Positions 59,562 through 64,000 of a stretch of 64,000 bases of DNA are shown piece by piece. The position numbers were made by a program, and so were the translations under genes. Numbering within the stretch: the first letter of the stretch is position 1; each line of letters starts with the position of its first letter. The stretch lies in contig NZ_PEDL01000001.1 in assembly GCF_002735925.1 (NCBI RefSeq), forward strand, positions 310,001 through 374,000, written 5' to 3'. The notes below the pieces were generated by a model that searched no databases, was not told where the DNA came from, and saw only the letters and a program-made list of their open reading frames with translations. This stretch comes from Sporanaerobium hydrogeniformans (GTDB lineage Bacteria; Bacillota; Clostridia; Lachnospirales; Cellulosilyticaceae).

Positions 59562-60554
59562 ATGAATCATAAAATAAAAGTAGGGATTGTGGGTTATGGC
59601 AATGTAGGTCGTGGCGTAGAAGTAGCCTTAGGTCAGAATCCAGATATGGAATTAGTAGCCGTTTTTACAAGAAGAAAGCCAGAGACAGTAAACATTCAAA
59701 CTAAAGTGGCTAAGGTTGTTCCTATAAACGAGCTAGAAGCTTATCAAGAAGCAATTGATGTATTGATTTTATGTGGTGGTTCTGCAACGGATTTACCTGT
59801 ACAAGGGCCCGAACTTGCAAAATTATTTAATACCATTGATAGCTTTGATACTCACGCACGTATTCCAGAATACTTTAGTAATATGCAAGCAGCAGCCGCT
59901 GATGCAGGTAAAACAAGCATTATTTCTGTAGGTTGGGATCCTGGTTTATTTTCAATGGTACGTATGATGTCAGGAGCTTTCTTGCCAAAAGGAGAAGATT
60001 ATACTTTCTGGGGTAAGGGAGTAAGCCAAGGTCATTCGGATGCGATTCGTCGCGTAGCAGGTGTTAAAAATGGCATTCAATATACTATTCCGATGGAAGA
60101 AGCAATCGAAGCTGTTCGAAAAGGAGAGAATCCTAAACTTACAACACGTCAAAAACACTTAAGAGAGTGTTTTGTAGTGGCCGAAGAAGGTGCAGATCAA
60201 GCAGAAATTGAAAGTACAATTAAGAATATGCCTAACTATTTTTCGGATTATGATACAATTGTACACTTTATTACAGAAGAAGAACTTAAAGCAAAGCATG
60301 ATAAGATGCCTCATGGAGGTTTTGTATTTAGAAGTGGTGTAACAGGCATGCAAGAAGAACATCAGCAAATCATTGAGTTCTCACTTAAATTAGACAGCAA
60401 TCCAGAGTTTACAGCTCAAGTGCTAGTAGCCTATGCGCGTGCAGCAGTGCGTATGAATCGAGAAGGTCAAGTAGGTGCAAAAACAGTATTTGATGTACCT
60501 CTTGCCTATTTATCTCCACTTAGTTCAGCAGAGCTTATGAAAACTTTATTATAA
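59562..60554 (+). CDS. ddh: meso-Diaminopimelate dehydrogenase
   Basis: 330 residues of the Ddh family (NADPH-dependent reductive amination of tetrahydrodipicolinate to meso-DAP, a one-step lysine and peptidoglycan route). The dinucleotide site is VGIVGYGNVGRG at the N-terminus; SVGWDPGLFSMVR and GKGVSQGHSDAIRRVAGVK are diagnostic. AGGAGG precedes the ATG. The promoter is close upstream and a strong terminator follows. Confidence 0.95.
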   Translation: MNHKIKVGIVGYGNVGRGVEVALGQNPDMELVAVFTRRKPETVNIQTKVAKVVPINELEAYQEAIDVLILCGGSATDLPVQGPELAKLFNTIDSFDTHARIPEYFSNMQAAAADAGKTSIISVGWDPGLFSMVRMMSGAFLPKGEDYTFWGKGVSQGHSDAIRRVAGVKNGIQYTIPMEEAIEAVRKGENPKLTTRQKHLRECFVVAEEGADQAEIESTIKNMPNYFSDYDTIVHFITEEELKAKHDKMPHGGFVFRSGVTGMQEEHQQIIEFSLKLDSNPEFTAQVLVAYARAAVRMNREGQVGAKTVFDVPLAYLSPLSSAELMKTLL

Positions 60555-60562
60555 AATATAAA

Positions 60563-60618
60563 GGATGTTAAAACTATTTAGAGTAACTTATTTTAAATAG
60601 TTTTTAACATTCTTTTTT
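60563..60618 (+). terminator. Terminator after ddh
   Basis: GGATGTTAAAACTATTT pairs with AAATAGTTTTTAACATTC (one bulge) and is followed by TTTTTT. Confidence 0.85.
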
Positions 60619-60634
60619 AAAGTAAGGAGAGAGC

Positions 60635-61633
60635 ATGAAGCAGACATTGAAGGAGAAAGCAAAGACATTACCTGATTTACCCGGTGTTTACTTGATGAAA
60701 GATAGTGAGGGCACAGTCATTTATGTAGGAAAGTCAAAGCAGCTTAGAAGGCGAGTGAGTTCCTATTTTGGTTCAGATAAAGGACAGTCTTCTAAGGTTA
60801 AAAAGCTTGTTCGTCATATAAAAAGTATAGAGTATGAAGTAGTAGATACGGAACTAGATGCTCTTTTAAGAGAGTGTACTCTTATTAAAGAATTAAAACC
60901 TATTTATAATCGTTTACTAAAAGAAGATAAAAAATATTGTTATATTGTTGTGAATAAAGAAGAAGCTTTGCCACGGGCAAGACTAGCTTATGAAAAAGGT
61001 AAAGAAGGAATCTACTTTGGACCTTATGACCGTAAGCAGAGTTTAGAAGAAGCAATAGAGGCTATTAATCTGTATTATGGATGGCCAACTTGCAAAGAGG
61101 TAGTAGAAAAGGAAGGTTGTCTATCCTTTTTAAGAGGAAGATGTTTAGGTTTTTGTGAGCAGGAAGTGGCCAGACAAGTTTTAGCATCTCATTTACAAGA
61201 TATGTTTGATTTTCTAAGAGGAAAACATCAGAAGGTCCTTAACTTTTATAAGATGAAGATGGAAAAAGCAGCAAATCAATTAGAATTTGAAGAAGCAGCC
61301 CAATATCGCAATATAATAGGAAGTCTTAAGGCTTTGAACTTTAAAAAGGAAGCTATTGCTTATGGGCTAAGTAGACAAAAAGGCTTGCTCTTTGTACCTA
61401 AACCACTTGGAGGTATAAAGGTCTATGGCCTATTGGGAACAACTATCCTTTTTACGGAACATGTATTTAGAAAAGAGGTAACCTCTTTTCTAAGGGAAAA
61501 GCTACAGCAAAATACAACGAAGCCACGTAAACAATTTACCAAACAAGAGATAGATGAAGTCTATATTATTTACAGCTATTTAAGAAATACAGATAAGTGC
61601 ACTTATATTTCTTGGAAAGAAAAGGAATTATAA
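60635..61633 (+). CDS. Short UvrC-like GIY-YIG nuclease
   Basis: 332 residues. The N-terminal GIY-YIG domain is clear (LPGVYLMKDSEGT at 17-29, VIYVGKSKQLRRRVSSYF at 30-47, LLRECTLIKELKPIYN). A Cys-containing middle (CLSFLRGRCLGFCEQEV, an Fe-S-like segment) and a UVR motif (KMEKAANQLEFEEAAQYRN) follow. The C-terminal half of UvrC (RNase-H-type nuclease and HhH) is missing. It is about half the length of UvrC, as in Cho-like or DNA polymerase III epsilon-type partners. GGAGAG precedes the ATG. Confidence 0.85.
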   Translation: MKQTLKEKAKTLPDLPGVYLMKDSEGTVIYVGKSKQLRRRVSSYFGSDKGQSSKVKKLVRHIKSIEYEVVDTELDALLRECTLIKELKPIYNRLLKEDKKYCYIVVNKEEALPRARLAYEKGKEGIYFGPYDRKQSLEEAIEAINLYYGWPTCKEVVEKEGCLSFLRGRCLGFCEQEVARQVLASHLQDMFDFLRGKHQKVLNFYKMKMEKAANQLEFEEAAQYRNIIGSLKALNFKKEAIAYGLSRQKGLLFVPKPLGGIKVYGLLGTTILFTEHVFRKEVTSFLREKLQQNTTKPRKQFTKQEIDEVYIIYSYLRNTDKCTYISWKEKEL

Positions 61634-61662
61634 GGAGAAGACAGGAAAACGTGCAATAAGAA

Positions 61663-61734
61663 TTGACAAGCTTTCTCTATCAATTCTATAATAAAAGGAG
61701 AAAAGGAGTAACGAATAGGTGCTCCTATTTTTTT
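61663..61734 (+). promoter_or_regulatory. Promoter followed by a short leader hairpin with T run
   Basis: TTGACA at 61663-61668 and TATAAT at 61687-61692 (18 bp apart) form a strong promoter. About 25 bases later AATAGG pairs with CCTATT around TGCT and runs into six T (61714-61734), as an attenuator would. The 90 bases to the next gene hold no other motif I can name. Confidence 0.65.
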
Positions 61735-61823
61735 GAATTTAAATTTAAGTTATGTCAACCTTTTTAAAAACTTCCTTAAAAAAGACAAACTATTTAAAGC
61801 ATACAGGGATAAGGAGGGGATTT

Positions 61824-63656
61824 ATGTTAAATAAATTAAGAGAAAAATTAATAAAGAAAGAAGAAGTTTATCCTAAAGCGAAAGATGAAAGGCGCATTTT
61901 GACACATGTACCTGATCCTTCTCATATACGTCAAAAAACTGACCGACGAGGAGAGACCTCCTATGAAAAAGGAGTACGCTACAAGGTGGAGTGTCCGGTA
62001 AGTATTGATTTACCAAAGACTCATAAAAAGATAAAGGGAACTTTAGTTGATATTTCAGTAAGTGGAGCATTAATAAGTATTTCGTCAGCTGATCAAGAAC
62101 TTTTGCTTACAGAGAAAGAATATAAGTTGCATTTTAAAATTCCGACAGGCAGTATCCTAGAAGGATATGACCAAAAAGTGCGTATTTATGCAGCTGTTAA
62201 GAGAAAAGCAGAGTCTCTTGAAGAAACGAATACATTTTTAGTTGGCTTTAAATTTAGAAAAGATTTAGATAAACATTTTAAATATAGAAGATGGTTTGCT
62301 GATTTAACATTTTCTAGCTTCTTTTTAGCCTTTATCGTTTTTTTAATTGCGTTGATGCGAGTAGAAAGCATTATTTATTTTAAGTATGCGCCTTTATTTT
62401 ATGGGTATAGTATTTTAACGGCCACCTATCTTTTGACACGTTATTTGTTTGGTGGATTTTATCGTCCTGTACCTATTAATAAGAACTATACACCCGGTGT
62501 TTCAGTAATCATTCCTTGCTTCAATGAACAGAGATGGATTCAAAAAACAATTATTAGCTGTCTTAATCAAGATTATCCTACTTCTAAGCTTGAAGTCATT
62601 GTAGTAGATGATTGTTCAACAGATGGCTCTGTAGAGGCTATCGAAAAAACCATTGCTCTTCTCAAGGAAAAATGTGGGCAATATGAGCTAGAAGGACGTA
62701 TTAAGTTTATTCCTCTTAAAGAAAATAGTGGAAAACGTGTAGCACTTGTTAAAGGGATGGAAGCTGCTACGCATGAGTTAGTGACCTTTGTGGATTCGGA
62801 CAGTTTTCTAAAACCCCAAGCTATTCGTCATTTGGTACAGCCTTTTAGAGACCCTAAAGTAGGTGGTGTAACAGGACGAACAGATGTGGAAAATGCATGG
62901 ACGAATAGTATTACTAAGATGCAGGCAGTACGTTACTATGTAGCCTTTCGAATGATTAAAGCGGCAGAATCAATTTTTGATGCAGTGACATGTCTATCAG
63001 GTCCTATTTCATGTTATCGTAAAGAATTAGTGGAATACTATAAAGAAGATTGGCTTAGTCAAACCTTTTTTGGACAGCCAGCTACTTTTGGAGATGATCG
63101 AAGTATGACCAACTATATTCTTAAAAATCATCGTACTGTGTATCAAGATACAGCCATTTGTACTACAATTGTACCCTCTGAGTTCAAGGTATTTCTTAAA
63201 CAACAGATGAGATGGAAACGTTCTTGGTTAAGAGAATCTTTAAGAGCTGGAAGTTTTATGTGGAAAAAAGAACCTTTCCAAGCTCTTTCCTTTTATGCAG
63301 GATTTATAGTCCCCCTTTTAGCTCCTTTTGTTATTTTATATAATGTGGTATATGTTCCGCTGACTTATGGGATTTTCCCTTGGGTTTTCTTAATAGGGAT
63401 TTTACTAATGAGTTTTTTGATGAGCTTTATATATCTTTGGTTTAGAAAAAGCAAAATATGGATTTATGGACTATGGTTTTGCCTTTTCTATGAAGGAATT
63501 TTAGTATGGCAAATGCCTATTGCCTGTTTGACCTTCTGGAAATCAACATGGGGTACAAGACAGACCAAGGAAGATGTATTAGCTGAAGCTAAGAAAGAAG
63601 CTAAAAAGATAAAAAGGAGGGGAAATAATGAGTATCAAAGTACAAATGGAGCGTGA
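61824..63656 (+). CDS. PilZ-fused processive glycosyltransferase (exopolysaccharide synthase)
   Basis: 610 residues from ATG 61824 behind AGGAGGGG; a longer frame from 61752 lacks a ribosome site. An N-terminal PilZ domain (KGVRYKVECPVSIDLP, LVDISVSGALIS; c-di-GMP-type DxSxxG) spans about 50-150. Two membrane segments come next, then a GT2 domain (VSVIIPCFNEQRWI, VVDDCSTDGS, VDSDSF, QQMRWKRSW), and C-terminal membrane segments. It resembles hyaluronan/cellulose synthase-like enzymes, so it polymerises and exports a polysaccharide, likely under c-di-GMP control. Confidence 0.88.
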   Translation: MLNKLREKLIKKEEVYPKAKDERRILTHVPDPSHIRQKTDRRGETSYEKGVRYKVECPVSIDLPKTHKKIKGTLVDISVSGALISISSADQELLLTEKEYKLHFKIPTGSILEGYDQKVRIYAAVKRKAESLEETNTFLVGFKFRKDLDKHFKYRRWFADLTFSSFFLAFIVFLIALMRVESIIYFKYAPLFYGYSILTATYLLTRYLFGGFYRPVPINKNYTPGVSVIIPCFNEQRWIQKTIISCLNQDYPTSKLEVIVVDDCSTDGSVEAIEKTIALLKEKCGQYELEGRIKFIPLKENSGKRVALVKGMEAATHELVTFVDSDSFLKPQAIRHLVQPFRDPKVGGVTGRTDVENAWTNSITKMQAVRYYVAFRMIKAAESIFDAVTCLSGPISCYRKELVEYYKEDWLSQTFFGQPATFGDDRSMTNYILKNHRTVYQDTAICTTIVPSEFKVFLKQQMRWKRSWLRESLRAGSFMWKKEPFQALSFYAGFIVPLLAPFVILYNVVYVPLTYGIFPWVFLIGILLMSFLMSFIYLWFRKSKIWIYGLWFCLFYEGILVWQMPIACLTFWKSTWGTRQTKEDVLAEAKKEAKKIKRRGNNEYQSTNGA

Positions 63657-64000
63657 AGTAAGGAGAAAAAATATAAAAAAGGCTCTACGCAGTGTAGTAG
63701 AGTGGCTCCTTTTGTTAGGGATAGTAATAGGTATAAGTCTGTATTTGCTTTTTCCTAAGACATATAAAGAACCTGATCAAACGTACTGGAAGCAGCAAAA
63801 AGGGTTTTCAGTATTGGCTTATAATGGAGTCACACGAAGAGAAAAAGAAGGATTAATTACTAGAGAGCAGTTAGAAACGCATTTAAAGGCACTAAAAGAA
63901 GCAGGGTATACGTCCATCGGCATACAAGAAATAATAGATTATTATGAAAAAGGAAAACCTTTACCAGAACAAGCGGTGTGTATCCTGTTTGAAGATGGAC
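63628..64000 (+). CDS. Polysaccharide deacetylase (partial, cut by window end)
   Basis: The frame opens at ATG 63628 behind AAAGGAGGGG, overlapping the previous gene by 29 bases, and runs beyond the window (124 codons seen). A basic start is followed by one membrane anchor (VVEWLLLLGIVIGISLYLLF), then a periplasm-side region and the start of a NodB-type domain (LTREQLETHLKAL-like helix with VCILFEDG). The usual FDDG motif reads FEDG here. It would deacetylate the polymer made by the previous gene. Confidence 0.8.
   Translation, partial: MSIKVQMEREVRRKNIKKALRSVVEWLLLLGIVIGISLYLLFPKTYKEPDQTYWKQQKGFSVLAYNGVTRREKEGLITREQLETHLKALKEAGYTSIGIQEIIDYYEKGKPLPEQAVCILFEDG

Noticed and set aside
59434-59565. 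43-codon frame (MSFEAIDKIEKNINNL) overlapping the ddh start by ATGA
   Set aside because: A good TTGACA-17-AATAAT promoter lies inside it, so the start would be upstream of the transcript. Composition is biased by poly-A. Kept only as the ddh promoter region.
1-64000. CRISPR arrays, tRNA or rRNA genes
   Set aside because: No spaced direct repeats and no cloverleaf or conserved rRNA text were noticed by eye.

Overview
The window reads as chromosome of a low-GC Gram-positive anaerobe of the class Clostridia, most likely a Lachnospirales/Cellulosilyticum-like bacterium. This is an inference from the A+T-rich coding, strong AGGAGG ribosome sites, copper-amine-oxidase-type stalk domains on secreted proteins, a fused 2-hydroxyacyl-CoA dehydratase activator, a BaiCD-type OYE reductase, rubrerythrin and meso-diaminopimelate dehydrogenase. 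No rRNA, tRNA or CRISPR array was seen.

Region 1 (1-18385) is the late half of a contractile-tailed (PBSX/skin-type) prophage on the + strand, in canonical order: portal, MuF-type head protein, scaffold, decoration protein, major capsid, connector and completion proteins, sheath, tube, tail chaperone with a textbook -1 frameshift site, tape measure, baseplate, fibre, two holin-like proteins and an M15 endolysin. The MuF head protein carries an extra C-terminal RelA-like toxin-type domain. Terminase, replication genes and integrase must lie left of the window or be absent.

Region 2 (18386-22633) is an AT-rich cargo zone behind the endolysin: separately promoted and terminated small membrane or secreted proteins, a candidate type I toxin-like peptide bracketed by pairing repeats, and a compact structured RNA of about 185 nt with its own terminator. 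Region 3 (22634-27316) is plasmid-like: a one-domain XRE regulator, a ParM-like actin with a ParR-like partner, and a short operon of two small membrane proteins plus a large VirB4/TraC-like ATPase, with no relaxase. Region 4 (27395-29880) is a two-gene cassette of dGTPase and nucleotidyltransferase between identical 15-bp repeats, a plausible anti-phage module. An IS66-type TnpA remnant follows.

Region 5 (30346-44372) is accessory chromosome: rubrerythrin, a LytTR/GHKL two-component system facing a divergent membrane-protein/glycosyltransferase/secreted-protein operon with a likely LytTR site between, a broken flavin reductase gene, a secreted helical protein with a second decayed copy, an unannotated 24-residue four-cysteine peptide gene, a double-HTH AraC regulator beside an OYE-type reductase, and a stalk-domain exoprotein.

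Region 6 (44671-64000) is mostly housekeeping and metabolism: an esterase/acyltransferase/zinc-ribbon membrane protein operon, MATE pump, giant 2-hydroxyacyl-CoA dehydratase activator, cation/proton antiporter, Cys-rich protein, PHP phosphoesterase, alkaline-phosphatase-fold protein with an MFS transporter, diaminopimelate dehydrogenase, a short UvrC-like GIY-YIG protein, and the start of an exopolysaccharide operon with a PilZ-fused glycosyltransferase and a polysaccharide deacetylase cut by the window end.
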